Assembly: GCA_024640025.1 (NCBI GenBank)
Contig: JAHEFT010000008.1
Location: 1 to 44,375 of the forward strand
Reading direction: 5' to 3'
Source of the DNA: Chromatiales bacterium
Lineage (GTDB): Bacteria; Pseudomonadota; Gammaproteobacteria; Xanthomonadales; SZUA-36
Length of the DNA stretch: 44,375 nt
Position 1 is the stretch's first letter; each line of letters opens with the position of its first letter. The notes under the pieces are model-generated. The model ran no database searches. It was not told the DNA's origin and saw only the letters and a program-made list of their open reading frames with translations. Position numbers and translations under genes: made by a program. Below are positions 8,137 through 16,954 of this stretch, piece after piece.

Positions 8137-8714
8137 CCGTCGATATCGGGTCTGGTCGGGTCGTTGTCGGGCGTCTGGTCCAACACGCCCTGGTCTTTCT
8201 CGTATTCCCGGTCTTCCGCGTTGCGCTCATTGATCGTGTCAATATCGGGGTCCACCCCTTCCAGTACTTCTTCCTGAACGGAATTTACCGCTGCATCATG
8301 CGGGCTCTCGGGCTGTGCGCTCGCGTCTTTTTTGCCGGGTTTCTTGACGAAGGATGCCACTTCATCTGGGTCGCCGTCCGGTTTTGCCGAGGCAGCAGCG
8401 AACGGGTCGTCCCGGCCGAGGATTTCCGAAAGAGCGCCGTCTTCGAATTTCAGCGTGACGGTGCGTTCGACCATGGGGTTGCCGCGACGGCTGAAAGTCT
8501 GCACATAATCCCACCGGTCCTGGTGAAAGGGATCCCTGACCGAAGGCGTCCCCAGCACGAAAAGGACCTGTCGCTGGTTCATGCCGATGTAAAGTTCATC
8601 GAGATCATCCTGTTCAATCGCGTTTCCCTGCTGGATATTCTGTTTGTAAATCAGGTTGCAGCCCAGTGTTGAGCATGTAATGAATAACAGTAAAAACAGG
8701 GAACGAATGATCAT
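8133..8714 (-). CDS. bamE: outer-membrane assembly lipoprotein BamE with long acidic C-terminal extension
   Basis: 193 residues. A short signal sequence ends at C19 in TLGCN, the likely lipidated cysteine (the lipobox is a little atypical). The BamE fold follows: QNIQQGNAIEQDDLDELYIGM, QVLFVLGTPSVRDPF, RWDYVQTFSRRG, VTLKFEDGALSEI. It belongs to the BAM complex that inserts outer-membrane beta-barrels. E. coli BamE is about 113 residues; this one carries about 80 extra, rich in D, E, P and S, with no predicted fold by eye. It is divergent from fur and convergent with ratB. Confidence 0.92.
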   Translation of the reverse strand: MIIRSLFLLLFITCSTLGCNLIYKQNIQQGNAIEQDDLDELYIGMNQRQVLFVLGTPSVRDPFHQDRWDYVQTFSRRGNPMVERTVTLKFEDGALSEILGRDDPFAAASAKPDGDPDEVASFVKKPGKKDASAQPESPHDAAVNSVQEEVLEGVDPDIDTINERNAEDREYEKDQGVLDQTPDNDPTRPDIDG

Positions 8715-8797
8715 TGAATTTCCGGGGTGGATTTTTCACTTAGCGCAGAGTGCGTGAATGATACAATAAAGACGCATCATCAAATAGTGGTAATTCA

Positions 8798-9202
8798 GTG
8801 GAAAGCAGCGATCTCAAACAAGCCGGCCTTAAAGTAACCCATCCACGCAAGCGGATTCTGGAAATTCTGGAAACCCAGCGTAACCGGCACCTCACTGCTG
8901 ATGACATCTATCGTTGCCTGGTTGAAGCCAGGGAAGAAATCGGCTTGGCCACAGTCTACCGGGTACTGAATCAGTTCGAATCCGCCGGCCTGGTGGAGAA
9001 ACACAACTTCGAAAGCGGCCAGGCTTATTACGAACTCGACTCCGGCGAGCACCATGATCATATGGTCTGCGTCGAAACCGGAAAAGTCACCGAGTTCATC
9101 AGCGAGGAAATTGAAGCCGCACAGAGAAAAATTGCCGCGGCGCACGGTTACGAAATTGAAGACCACAGCCTGGTGATATACGTCCGTCCCAAGCGCCGCT
9201 AA
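8798..9202 (+). CDS. fur: ferric uptake regulator Fur
   Basis: 134 residues. The winged helix includes HLTADDIYRCL and IGLATVYRVLNQFESAGLV (recognition helix). The metal-binding hinge has HHDH at 85-88 and C91; the position of the second cysteine of the CxxC in E. coli Fur is T94, as in Pseudomonas-type Fur, so structural zinc is probably held differently. It represses iron-uptake genes with Fe2+ as corepressor. A TACAAT -10-like box is at 8762-8767. It is monocistronic, and its stop overlaps the recN stop by 4 bp (opposite strand). Confidence 0.95.
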   Translation: MESSDLKQAGLKVTHPRKRILEILETQRNRHLTADDIYRCLVEAREEIGLATVYRVLNQFESAGLVEKHNFESGQAYYELDSGEHHDHMVCVETGKVTEFISEEIEAAQRKIAAAHGYEIEDHSLVIYVRPKRR

Positions 9203-10872
9203 TGTCGCGTTGAAGCGATAGCGAGTAACTCGCTGGCATGCGCACGGCTTTGTTCCGAAAGGCGCCCGCCGAGCATCCGGGCGATTTCATCGATCCGTGC
9301 CCGTTCATCCAGCAGACTTGTCTCAACGCGAGTCCCCGTGTTTTCCGATCGCTTTTGGACCTGGAGTTGCTGATCGGCACAGGCGGCGACCTGCGCCAGG
9401 TGAGTGACACACAGGGCCTGGCCGTTTGTGGAAAGGCTCTTCAAAAGGGCCCCCACGGCGTTTGCAGTATCACCGCCAATACCGGCGTCCACCTCGTCAA
9501 AGATCTGCGTGGGTGCGGGCAGGCCGGACTTGGACGCTACCTTGATGGCCAGGCTGATGCGCGAAAGCTCACCCCCTGAAACCACCTTGCGTAAAAGGCC
9601 CGGGGGCATGCCGGGGTTGGCGCTGACGCGCAGCTCAATCTGATCACTGCCCCTCGGAGTAGGGGCGGCGGCTTCGTCGAGCCGGACGTCCAGTTCAAAC
9701 TTTCCGCCCTCCATACCCAGTTCCTGCATCAGGGCCGTGACGGCGTCCGCCAGTTTCGCTGCCCGGGTTTCCCGCCTGGCGTGTAGCTTTCCCGCCGCTT
9801 TTCGGTATCCCGACAGCGCTGTTTCCAGTTCCGCATCGAGTGCGGCCAGCCGGGTTTCGAGCGAGCCTGCCCGCTCATAGCGCTCTTTCATCTGGTCAAG
9901 CACCCGTGGCAGCTGTTCCGGTTCTACCCGGTGCTTGCGTGCCAGGTCGTGTTGCGTCCCCAGTTGACGTTCCAACTGAGACAGCCTTTCGGGGCTCAGG
10001 TCCAGGCGGGACAGGGCGGATTGGACATGGCCCCGGGCTTCGTCGCAATTAATGGCCGCTTCCCGCAACAGCCCGGCTGCGCTGGCGATGTCCGGGTCGA
10101 GCCGGACGTTTTTGTCCAGTCGTGTCACAGCCCGGTGAAGCGCCGGTCCGGCGCCGTTGGTTTCGGAATCCAGGGACTGCAGACAGTCTTCCAGCGCTGC
10201 CATGATGTCACCGCCGCGCGTCAGCAACCGGTGTTCAGCCTCCATGGCGGTAAATTGCGCAGCCGGCAGCATGCTGCTTTCAAGTTCGCTGATCTGGTAC
10301 CGCATCAACTCGAGATCACCGGCATCAAGCGGCGCCTCGTTTACCAGTAACTGCTTTTCGCGGACTATGGCAGCCCAGGCGCCATGCCGTTCCTGCACCC
10401 GATCAATATCCTCTGTGTAGTCGCCGCTGCCGTCCAGCAGCCGGAACTGCTCTTCTTTCCGCAGTAGCAGCATGTGTTCGTTCTGTCCGTGGATCTCGAC
10501 CAGCCGCTCGCCCAGGCTGTCCAGCTGTTGCAGGGTGACGGCCGTTCCATTGATCCAGGCACGTGACCGGCCGTTTTCACTGATCGTGCGGCGCAGCAGG
10601 CACACGCAGCCGTCATCAAGCTCCGCTTCTTCGAGCCATTGGCTGGCCGGGCTGCCTGCAGGAACCTCGAATTCTGCGACCAGTTCGGCCTTGTCTGCAC
10701 CGCTCCTGATGGTCGAAGTATCGGCGCGTTTGCCGCACAACAGACCAAGGGCATCCACCAGGATGGACTTGCCTGCGCCGGTTTCACCCGTGACGCAGGT
10801 AAAACCGCCCGCGAACTCCAGGTCAAGAGCCTTCACGATGGCGTAATTGCGAATTTGCAGGAAATTGAGCAT
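9199..10872 (-). CDS. recN: DNA repair ATPase RecN
   Basis: 557 residues of the SMC-like family. Walker A GETGAGKS is at 29-36; a long central coiled coil follows (roughly 150-360); the C-terminal ATPase half has the signature VVSGGELSRISLA, Walker B TQIFDEVDAGIGG and the H-loop in ALCVTHLAQVAA. RecN acts in double-strand break repair with RecA. No LexA box matching CTGT-N8-ACAG was found in its short upstream region, unlike E. coli. The adjacent upstream leader holds a leftward terminator-like hairpin at 10934-10968. Confidence 0.96.
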   Translation of the reverse strand: MLNFLQIRNYAIVKALDLEFAGGFTCVTGETGAGKSILVDALGLLCGKRADTSTIRSGADKAELVAEFEVPAGSPASQWLEEAELDDGCVCLLRRTISENGRSRAWINGTAVTLQQLDSLGERLVEIHGQNEHMLLLRKEEQFRLLDGSGDYTEDIDRVQERHGAWAAIVREKQLLVNEAPLDAGDLELMRYQISELESSMLPAAQFTAMEAEHRLLTRGGDIMAALEDCLQSLDSETNGAGPALHRAVTRLDKNVRLDPDIASAAGLLREAAINCDEARGHVQSALSRLDLSPERLSQLERQLGTQHDLARKHRVEPEQLPRVLDQMKERYERAGSLETRLAALDAELETALSGYRKAAGKLHARRETRAAKLADAVTALMQELGMEGGKFELDVRLDEAAAPTPRGSDQIELRVSANPGMPPGLLRKVVSGGELSRISLAIKVASKSGLPAPTQIFDEVDAGIGGDTANAVGALLKSLSTNGQALCVTHLAQVAACADQQLQVQKRSENTGTRVETSLLDERARIDEIARMLGGRLSEQSRAHASELLAIASTRH

Positions 10873-10933
10873 ATCGGCGCTGCAAATGAAACGGTCTCAA
10901 AACTAGCACGGGGCGGGGAAGCGGGCAATGGAT

Positions 10934-10968
10934 AAAAACCGGGAGGGCCGGTAATCAAAGCTCCCGGT
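10934..10968 (-). terminator. terminator-like hairpin in the recN leader region
   Basis: On the minus strand ACCGGGAG (10968-10961) pairs perfectly with CTCCCGGT (10945-10938) across a 15-nt loop and is followed by a run of five T (10938-10934). It points toward recN, about 60 bp from its ATG. It may attenuate recN or stop leftward antisense transcripts from the grpE promoter region. The large loop makes it weaker than a textbook terminator. Confidence 0.4.
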
Positions 10969-10996
10969 GCGGGCTAGCCATGAAACACTCGAATTG

Positions 10997-11024
10997 CTTG
11001 AATCAGAAGACCCGACCCCCATAT
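10997..11024 (+). promoter_or_regulatory. sigma-32 (heat-shock) promoter of grpE
   Basis: CTTGAAT at 10997-11003 and CCCCATAT at 11017-11024 are separated by 13 bp. This matches the RpoH consensus (CTTGAAA, 11-16 bp, CCCCATNT) closely. It lies about 70 bp before the grpE start. Confidence 0.85.
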
Positions 11025-11095
11025 TGCCGGAAGATTATCAACTGCATTCAAATTTGGCGAAGCGGGAAATCCGCAGAGCCAGGGAGACGTAAATC

Positions 11096-11638
11096 GTGAG
11101 CGAGAAAACGGAGAACCCGTTCGAGGAGCCTGTGGAAATTGAAATCGATTCGGCCGACCAGGCGGATGACCCCGAACCCGGTGATTCAGCGCTGGAAAAA
11201 GCCGAAGAGGAACTGGCCAGGCATCGGGAGGCCATGCTGCGGATGCAAGCCGAAATGGACAATCTGCGTAAGCGGCTGATGCGTGATCTTGACAGATCCC
11301 GAAAGCTCGCCCTGGAGCGGGTCATGAAGGACCTGTTGCAGGTGTGGGATAGCCTTGAACGTGGATTGGGGGTCAGCGGTGAGTCGGCGACCGTGGAGTC
11401 ATTGCAGGAAGGCCAACAACTGACCCTGAAAATGTTCCAGAAAGTGCTGCAGGATCACGGCCTCGAAATCATCGACCCGACCGGTCAGCCCTTCGACCCG
11501 GAATACCACGAAGCCGTGACTGTGCTGCCGTCGGCCGAAGTCGAAGAAAACACGGTCATCGAAGTTTTGCAGAAGGGCTTCAGACTGCACGACCGGCTGA
11601 TTCGGCCGGCCATGGTCATCGTCTCTGGCAAGGCCTGA
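11096..11638 (+). CDS. grpE: nucleotide exchange factor GrpE
   Basis: 180 residues starting at a GTG with AGGGAG nine nt upstream (11081-11086). Layout is the usual one: an acidic disordered N-terminus (to about 40), a long helix with LARHREAMLRMQAEMDNLRKRL, a four-helix section, and the C-terminal beta domain with GQPFDPEYHEAV and VLQKGFRLHDRLIRPAMVIVS. It releases ADP from DnaK. It is followed by dnaK 88 bp on, with its own heat-shock promoter. Confidence 0.95.
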   Translation: MSEKTENPFEEPVEIEIDSADQADDPEPGDSALEKAEEELARHREAMLRMQAEMDNLRKRLMRDLDRSRKLALERVMKDLLQVWDSLERGLGVSGESATVESLQEGQQLTLKMFQKVLQDHGLEIIDPTGQPFDPEYHEAVTVLPSAEVEENTVIEVLQKGFRLHDRLIRPAMVIVSGKA

Positions 11639-11656
11639 AACGGAAGTCCCGGAATT

Positions 11657-11684
11657 GTTGAATTTTTTCCGGGCAACCCCATTT
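11657..11684 (+). promoter_or_regulatory. sigma-32 promoter of dnaK
   Basis: GTTGAAT at 11657-11663, 13 bp, CCCCATTT at 11677-11684. The -10 is a perfect CCCCATNT and the spacing equals that of the grpE promoter. It stands 42 bp before the dnaK ATG, within the grpE-dnaK gap. Confidence 0.8.
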
Positions 11685-11726
11685 CAGGAGCATCGATTCA
11701 TTTAGTTTATTTCGGAGAACATAAAG

Positions 11727-13643
11727 ATGGGCAAAATCATTGGTATTGACCTGGGCACCACCAACTCCTGCGTGGCAGTGATGGAAGGCGGCCAGCCCAA
11801 GGTGATTGAAAATGCCGAGGGAGATCGCACCACGCCTTCTATCGTGGCCTTCACCAAGGACGACGAGGTTCTGGTCGGCCAACCGGCAAAACGCCAGTCA
11901 GTGACGAATCCGGCGAACACGTTGTTTGCCGTGAAGCGCCTGATCGGACGTAAATTCAGCGAGGACGTCGTTCAGAAAGACCAGGACCTGGTGCCCTACA
12001 AAATCATCGCTGCCAAGAACGGCGATGCATGGGTAGAAGCTGACGGCAAGAAAATGGCGCCGCCGGAAGTTTCCGCACGCGTGCTGATGAAAATGAAGAA
12101 AACCGCAGAAGATTACCTGGGTGAGGAAGTCACCGAGGCTGTCATCACTGTGCCGGCGTATTTCAATGACTCACAGCGTCAGGCTACCAAGGACGCCGGC
12201 AAGATTGCCGGTCTGACGGTCAAGAGAATCATCAATGAACCGACCGCCGCTGCGCTGGCGTACGGTATGGACAAAAAGGGTGGCGACCGCAAGATTGCGG
12301 TTTATGACCTGGGTGGCGGCACCTTCGATATCTCGATTATCGAAATCGCAAACGTTGATGGTGAGCACCAGTTCGAAGTTCTGGCGACCAATGGTGATAC
12401 CTTTCTGGGTGGTGAGGATTTCGACAAGCGCGTGATCGACTACCTGGTTGCCGAGTTCAAGAAGGACCAGGGCTTTGATCTGCGCAATGATCCATTGGCG
12501 CTCCAGCGTCTGAAGGAAGCCGCGGAGCGGGCCAAGATCGAACTGTCCGCCGGTCAGCAGACCGAGGTTAACTTACCCTACATCACCGCCGATGCCAGCG
12601 GTCCCAAGCACCTCAATATCAAGTTGACGCGCGCCAAGCTGGAAGCCCTGGTAGAAGACCTGGTATCCCGCACCATCGGCCCCTGCAGGACTGCACTGGA
12701 TGACGCCGGGCTCAAAGTCAGTGATATTAATGATGTGATTCTGGTCGGCGGTCAGACCCGCATGCCCAAGGTCCAGGAGGCTGTATCTGAATTTTTCAGC
12801 CGTGAACCGCGCAAAGACGTCAATCCCGATGAAGCCGTGGCCGTGGGAGCCGCGATCCAGGGCGGCGTACTGGCGGGTGACGTGAAGGACGTTCTCCTGC
12901 TGGACGTAACGCCTTTGTCCCTGGGAATCGAAACCCTGGGCGGTGTGATGACCAAGCTGATCGAGAAAAACACCACTATTCCAACCAAGGCGGCGCAGAT
13001 ATTTTCAACCGCCGAGAATAACCAGACTGCCGTTACCGTGCACGTGTTGCAGGGTGAACGCGAGATCGCATCAGCCAACAAGTCGCTGGCCCGTTTTGAC
13101 CTCGCCGGCATTGGCGCGGCCCCGCGCGGCATGCCCCAGATCGAAGTCACCTTTGACATCGACGCAAATGGCATCATGCACGTTGGCGCTACCGACAAGG
13201 CGACCGGCAAGGAGCAGAAGATCGAGATCAAGGCGGGCTCCGGCCTGTCGGACGATGAGATCAACCGGATGGTGCAGGACGCCGAGGCGCATGCCGAGGA
13301 AGATCGCAAATTCCATGAACTGGTCACAGCGCGCAACAGCGCGGATGCGATTGTTCACGCCACCCGGTCCAGCATCAAGGAAATGGGTGACAAGCTCAGC
13401 GATGACGAGCGCAAGAACATCGAGAGCGCTATCGAAGCCGTTGAGGAAGCGATGAAGGGCGACGACAAGGAAGCGATCGACTCCGCCGTTGAGAAGCTGT
13501 CCGAAGCCGGCCAGGTGATCTACCAGAAAGCCGCCGAACAGGCCCAGGCACAGGAAGAAGGCGCGGCTGATTCCGGCGCCGGCAGTGACGACGTGGTTGA
13601 TGCCGAGTTCGAGGAAGTCGACGAGGAAAAGAAGGGTAATTAA
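11727..13643 (+). CDS. dnaK: chaperone DnaK (Hsp70)
   Basis: 638 residues, full length. The nucleotide-binding domain begins [14 protein letters not shown] and has [13 protein letters not shown] and [10 protein letters not shown]; the substrate-binding domain begins after the linker [18 protein letters not shown]; the lid ends with an acidic tail closing in [12 protein letters not shown]. It folds and disaggregates proteins with DnaJ and GrpE. The ribosome site GGAG is at 11714-11717, nine nt from the ATG. It is followed by a strong terminator. Confidence 0.98.
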   Translation: MGKIIGIDLGTTNSCVAVMEGGQPKVIENAEGDRTTPSIVAFTKDDEVLVGQPAKRQSVTNPANTLFAVKRLIGRKFSEDVVQKDQDLVPYKIIAAKNGDAWVEADGKKMAPPEVSARVLMKMKKTAEDYLGEEVTEAVITVPAYFNDSQRQATKDAGKIAGLTVKRIINEPTAAALAYGMDKKGGDRKIAVYDLGGGTFDISIIEIANVDGEHQFEVLATNGDTFLGGEDFDKRVIDYLVAEFKKDQGFDLRNDPLALQRLKEAAERAKIELSAGQQTEVNLPYITADASGPKHLNIKLTRAKLEALVEDLVSRTIGPCRTALDDAGLKVSDINDVILVGGQTRMPKVQEAVSEFFSREPRKDVNPDEAVAVGAAIQGGVLAGDVKDVLLLDVTPLSLGIETLGGVMTKLIEKNTTIPTKAAQIFSTAENNQTAVTVHVLQGEREIASANKSLARFDLAGIGAAPRGMPQIEVTFDIDANGIMHVGATDKATGKEQKIEIKAGSGLSDDEINRMVQDAEAHAEEDRKFHELVTARNSADAIVHATRSSIKEMGDKLSDDERKNIESAIEAVEEAMKGDDKEAIDSAVEKLSEAGQVIYQKAAEQAQAQEEGAADSGAGSDDVVDAEFEEVDEEKKGN

Positions 13644-13666
13644 TCCCCTTGCAATGATAAAAACCG

Positions 13667-13692
13667 AAAACCCGGCTTCGGCCGGGTTTTTT
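13667..13692 (+). terminator. intrinsic terminator after dnaK
   Basis: AAAACCCGGC (13667-13676), a TTCG tetraloop, then GCCGGGTTTTTT (13681-13692): a GC stem followed by a run of six T. It separates dnaK from dnaJ. Confidence 0.92.
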
Positions 13693-13696
13693 GGGC

Positions 13697-13725
13697 CTTG
13701 AAATGGCGCCGGATGATCCGCAAAT
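13697..13725 (+). promoter_or_regulatory. candidate sigma-32 promoter of dnaJ
   Basis: CTTGAAA (13697-13703) is a perfect RpoH -35. After 14 bp comes CCGCAAAT (13718-13725), six of eight matches to CCCCATNT. It lies just after the dnaK terminator and 27 bp before the dnaJ ATG, where a separate promoter would be needed. Confidence 0.6.
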
Positions 13726-13752
13726 CTTTCGCAGAATCCACGGGATATAAGA

Positions 13753-14880
13753 ATGGCGAAAAGGGACTACTACGAAATTCTTGGCGTCAAAAAGGACGCC
13801 GGCGACGATGAGCTGAAAAAGGCCTATCGGCGACTCGCCATGAAGTACCACCCGGACCGCAACCCGGACGATAAGGCGCAGGAGCAATTCAAGGAAGCCA
13901 AGGAAGCCTACGAGGTTCTGAAAGACCCTTCAAAACGTTCAGCCTATGACCGGTTCGGCCATGCCGGCGTCAGCAACTCCGCAGGTGGCCCGGGAGGTCC
14001 CGGTGGATTTCACGGCGATGTAGGTGATATTTTCGGTGACATCTTCGGAGATATTTTCGGCGGCGCCGGACGGGGAAGAGCAGCGCGTCAGCGTGGTTCC
14101 GATTTACGGTTCTCCCTGGATCTGGACCTGGAGGAAGCCGTCAACGGCATCAGTCGCGAAATCCGGGTGCCTACATTGGGTTCGTGCAAGACCTGCAATG
14201 GAAGCGGAGCCCGGGACGGTCAGAAGCAAACCTGCTCAACCTGCGGCGGCGTGGGCCAGGTGCGGATGCAGCAGGGAATTTTCTCGGTACAGCAAACCTG
14301 TCCGGCATGCAAAGGCGCGGGTGAGCAGATCAGTAACCCATGCACGGATTGTCATGGCCAGGGCAGGGTGCGCGAAACCCGGACCCTGTCAGTCAAGATC
14401 CCGGCCGGCGTGGACAGCGGTGATCGTATCAGGCTGGCGGGTGAAGGCGAAGCCGGTGCGCACGGCGCCCCGCAGGGTGACCTCTATGTCGAGGTCCGGG
14501 TAAAACCACACCACTTGTTCGAACGCGACGGCGACGATCTGTATTGCGAAGTGCCGGTGCCGTTCACACTGGCTGCGATGGGCGGCGAGTTGGAAATTCC
14601 AACCCTGGACGGTCAGGTGAAGCTGAAGGTTCCTCATGAAACACAGACCGGGCGTATGTTCCGGTTGAAGGGTAAGGGCGTCAAATCGGTCAGAAGCCAC
14701 CGCACCGGGGACCTGATGTGCCGCGTCGTGCTGGAAACTCCGGTGAAACTGACCCGGGAACAGAAAGATATCCTGAAAAAATTCGACGAAACCTTCACGA
14801 AAGACGACAATCGGCAAAATCCCCGCTCACAGTCCTGGCTGGACGGAGTGCGGGAATTCTTTGACCGGATGACCTCCTGA
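13753..14880 (+). CDS. dnaJ: chaperone DnaJ (Hsp40)
   Basis: 375 residues, class A. The J domain (1-70) has HPD at 33-35; a GF-rich linker with repeated GDIFGDIF follows; the zinc domain has four CxxCxGxG repeats ([32 protein letters not shown]); then the C-terminal substrate domains. It delivers substrates to DnaK and stimulates its ATPase. It is 4 bp upstream of the dapB start. Confidence 0.98.
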   Translation: MAKRDYYEILGVKKDAGDDELKKAYRRLAMKYHPDRNPDDKAQEQFKEAKEAYEVLKDPSKRSAYDRFGHAGVSNSAGGPGGPGGFHGDVGDIFGDIFGDIFGGAGRGRAARQRGSDLRFSLDLDLEEAVNGISREIRVPTLGSCKTCNGSGARDGQKQTCSTCGGVGQVRMQQGIFSVQQTCPACKGAGEQISNPCTDCHGQGRVRETRTLSVKIPAGVDSGDRIRLAGEGEAGAHGAPQGDLYVEVRVKPHHLFERDGDDLYCEVPVPFTLAAMGGELEIPTLDGQVKLKVPHETQTGRMFRLKGKGVKSVRSHRTGDLMCRVVLETPVKLTREQKDILKKFDETFTKDDNRQNPRSQSWLDGVREFFDRMTS

Positions 14881-14884
14881 TCCG

Positions 14885-15601
14885 ATGATGCGCCTCGCCA
14901 TCCATGGCACCGGTAGAATGGCCCGGGCCATCACCCGGGTGGCGGCTGCGAGGAATGATGTGTCGATTATCGCGCTGGCCGGACCGCAATCGCCGGACTG
15001 GGATGCGAGCCCCGCGTGGTTCCCGTCACTCGAGGATTTACCGGAACGGCCGGATTTGCTGATCGATTTCACACTTCCGGAAGGCACACTGGCTGCGGCC
15101 GCTTGGTGTGCCGAAAACAAAGTCCCCCTTTTGAGCGGTGTGACCGGGCTGACCCCCGAAGCACTGGCTGCACTTGATCGCGCCGCAATCAGGGTGCCGG
15201 TGCTTTGGTCACCCAACCTCAGTCTCGGGGTCAACCTGGTCGCCGACCTGGCTTTCCGGGCCGCGACGGTGCTGGACGATGACCTTCCCGTGTTCATCGA
15301 GGATATCCACCACCAGTGGAAAAAGGATGCGCCCTCAGGCACAGCGCTCATGCTGGGGCAAAGGGTTGCTGCAGCGCGTGGAGGGGATGACAGCCGGGTC
15401 GAGTTCGCTTCGGTCCGCGAAGGCGAAATCGTCGGCGAACACACGGTGACGTTTCGCATGGAAGGTGAGGAGTTTTCGCTGGTGCACCGTGCAGCGGACC
15501 GCTCGATCTATGCCCGGGGCGCGATTGACGCGGGCGCCTGGCTCATCGCGCAGGAATCGGGGCGGTATTCAGCAGCGGATTGGTTGTCCGGACGCGGCTG
15601 A
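14885..15601 (+). CDS. dapB: 4-hydroxy-tetrahydrodipicolinate reductase, short form
   Basis: 238 residues; E. coli DapB is 273. The nucleotide loop reads GTGRMARA at 8-15, where most DapB have GxxGRMG. The signature HHQWKKDAPSGTA (142-154) with catalytic H142/H143 and K147 is intact. It reduces HTPA to tetrahydrodipicolinate in lysine and diaminopimelate synthesis. The missing residues lie mainly between the dinucleotide loop and the IDFT strand (61-63). Two ATG codons in a row allow a start at 14885 or 14888. The family call is safe; activity with the trimmed N-terminal domain is inferred from the intact active site. Confidence 0.9.
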   Translation: MMRLAIHGTGRMARAITRVAAARNDVSIIALAGPQSPDWDASPAWFPSLEDLPERPDLLIDFTLPEGTLAAAAWCAENKVPLLSGVTGLTPEALAALDRAAIRVPVLWSPNLSLGVNLVADLAFRAATVLDDDLPVFIEDIHHQWKKDAPSGTALMLGQRVAAARGGDDSRVEFASVREGEIVGEHTVTFRMEGEEFSLVHRAADRSIYARGAIDAGAWLIAQESGRYSAADWLSGRG

Positions 15602-15672
15602 AGCCGGACACACGAGCCGCAAGCGACCGCCGACCCCGGTTGGGTAAGTGAGCGAAGCGAGACACTTTAAGT

Positions 15673-15702
15673 TAGACAAGGGGGGCCGTGCTCCGTTAAA
15701 AT
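15673..15702 (+). promoter_or_regulatory. sigma-70-type promoter of carAB
   Basis: TAGACA (15673-15678, five of six) and TAAAAT (15697-15702, five of six) with an 18-bp spacer. The predicted start near 15709 falls in the left arm of the inverted repeat described next. Confidence 0.5.
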
Positions 15703-15706
15703 TCTA

Positions 15707-15768
15707 CCGCTTAGAACCCAACATTTTGAATTTCTAAGCGGGAATAGCCCCATCGGGCCTTCCCGCTT
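15707..15768 (+). promoter_or_regulatory. carA leader with two mutually exclusive hairpins
   Basis: Stem A: CCGCTTAGAA (15707-15716) pairs perfectly with TTCTAAGCGG (15732-15741) across 15 nt. Stem B: AAGCGGGAA (15736-15744) pairs perfectly with TTCCCGCTT (15760-15768), with an inner GCCC/GGGC stem (15747-15750 / 15755-15758). Both need 15736-15741, so only one can form. No T-run follows stem B. The TTG start of carA is 22 nt after it and its GGAG site 10 nt after. Pairing is seen; a switching role, or alternatively a DNA operator at the inverted repeat, is inferred. Confidence 0.55.
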
Positions 15769-15789
15769 CGCGTATCTGGAGTATGTATT

Positions 15790-16950
15790 TTGACTGATCA
15801 GGCAGTGCTGGCTTTGGAAGACGGCAGCGTTTTTCTTGGCCGGAGTATTGGGTCCGAAGGACAAACCGTCGGCGAAGTCGTGTTCAATACTGCCATGACC
15901 GGGTACCAGGAAATTCTCACGGATCCTTCTTACGCCCGCCAACTGGTAACCCTTACATACCCGCATACCGGCAACACCGGGTGCAACGCCGAAGATGAGG
16001 AATCCCTGCAGCCGATGGCTGCCGGCCTGATCGTGCGTGACTGCCCGCGCCGTTACAGTAACTGGAGAGCGACCGAAAGCCTCCCCGAATATCTGCGACG
16101 GAATAACCTCATCGCGATTGCAGACATTGATACGCGGCGCCTGACCCGGATTCTGCGGGAGAAAGGCGCACAGGGTGGCGCCATCCTTGCCGGCGGTAAG
16201 CCCGACACTAAAGAGGCATTGTCCCTGGCGCGCTCGTTTCCAGGCATGAAGGGGCTGGACCTGGCGCGCGAGGTGACCACGCAGGAATCCTACGAATGGT
16301 CAGGGGGCAGTTGGATTCTCGACGATGAGCAGTGGCAGAACACGGCGCCGAAGCGGCATGTTATCGCTTATGATTTTGGCGTCAAGCGTAACATTTTGCG
16401 CATGCTGGCGGACCGGGGTTGCCGGGTGACCGTCGTTCCAGCCACCACGCCCGCCGAAGAGGTTCTGGTGCAAAAACCCGACGGTATTTTCCTGTCAAAC
16501 GGTCCCGGTGATCCGGAGCCCTGTGACTACGCCATCCAGGCCATTCGCACCTTCGTTGAAAAGAAAGTCCCGGTATTCGGTATTTGTCTCGGTCACCAGT
16601 TGCTTGGCCTGGCCGCAGGCGCAACCAGCGTAAAAATGAAATTCGGCCATCATGGCGCCAATCACCCGGTGCAGGACCTGGACAGCGGCCAGGTCATGAT
16701 CACCAGCCAGAACCACGGTTTTGCCGTTGATGAGAATAGCCTTCCCGCCCACGTCCGGGCGACGCACCGCTCTCTTTTCGATGACTCCCTGCAAGGCATT
16801 GAACTGAAAAATGCCCCGGCATTCAGTTTCCAGGGACATCCCGAAGCCAGTCCCGGCCCGCACGACATTGCCGGGGTTTTCGACCGCTTTATCCGTGAAA
16901 TGGACGCGGCAAGGGGCACGAAAAATAAAGCCGCGGCGAGGGAGGCCTGA
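15790..16950 (+). CDS. carA: carbamoyl-phosphate synthase, small (glutaminase) subunit
   Basis: 386 residues. The N-terminal CPSase small-chain domain begins [11 protein letters not shown]. The class I glutamine amidotransferase domain has nucleophile C266 in FGICLGHQ and H350 and E352 in [11 protein letters not shown]. It makes ammonia from glutamine for the large subunit, feeding pyrimidine and arginine synthesis. The start is TTG at 15790: it gives the family N-terminus and has GGAG at 15778-15781; E. coli carA also uses TTG. A five-codon frame (ATG at 15783, TGA at 15795) overlaps the start out of frame. Confidence 0.95.
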   Translation: MTDQAVLALEDGSVFLGRSIGSEGQTVGEVVFNTAMTGYQEILTDPSYARQLVTLTYPHTGNTGCNAEDEESLQPMAAGLIVRDCPRRYSNWRATESLPEYLRRNNLIAIADIDTRRLTRILREKGAQGGAILAGGKPDTKEALSLARSFPGMKGLDLAREVTTQESYEWSGGSWILDDEQWQNTAPKRHVIAYDFGVKRNILRMLADRGCRVTVVPATTPAEEVLVQKPDGIFLSNGPGDPEPCDYAIQAIRTFVEKKVPVFGICLGHQLLGLAAGATSVKMKFGHHGANHPVQDLDSGQVMITSQNHGFAVDENSLPAHVRATHRSLFDDSLQGIELKNAPAFSFQGHPEASPGPHDIAGVFDRFIREMDAARGTKNKAAAREA

Positions 16951-16954
16951 GGGA

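Noticed and set aside
8798-9202. Loss of the second zinc cysteine in Fur as a defect
   Set aside because: Pseudomonas-type Fur proteins also lack it and are functional.
10873-10996. LexA box for recN
   Set aside because: No CTGT-N8-ACAG match or near match was found by reading the region.
16811-16954. Upstream extension of carB
   Set aside because: It lies inside carA and the protein without it matches the family start and length.
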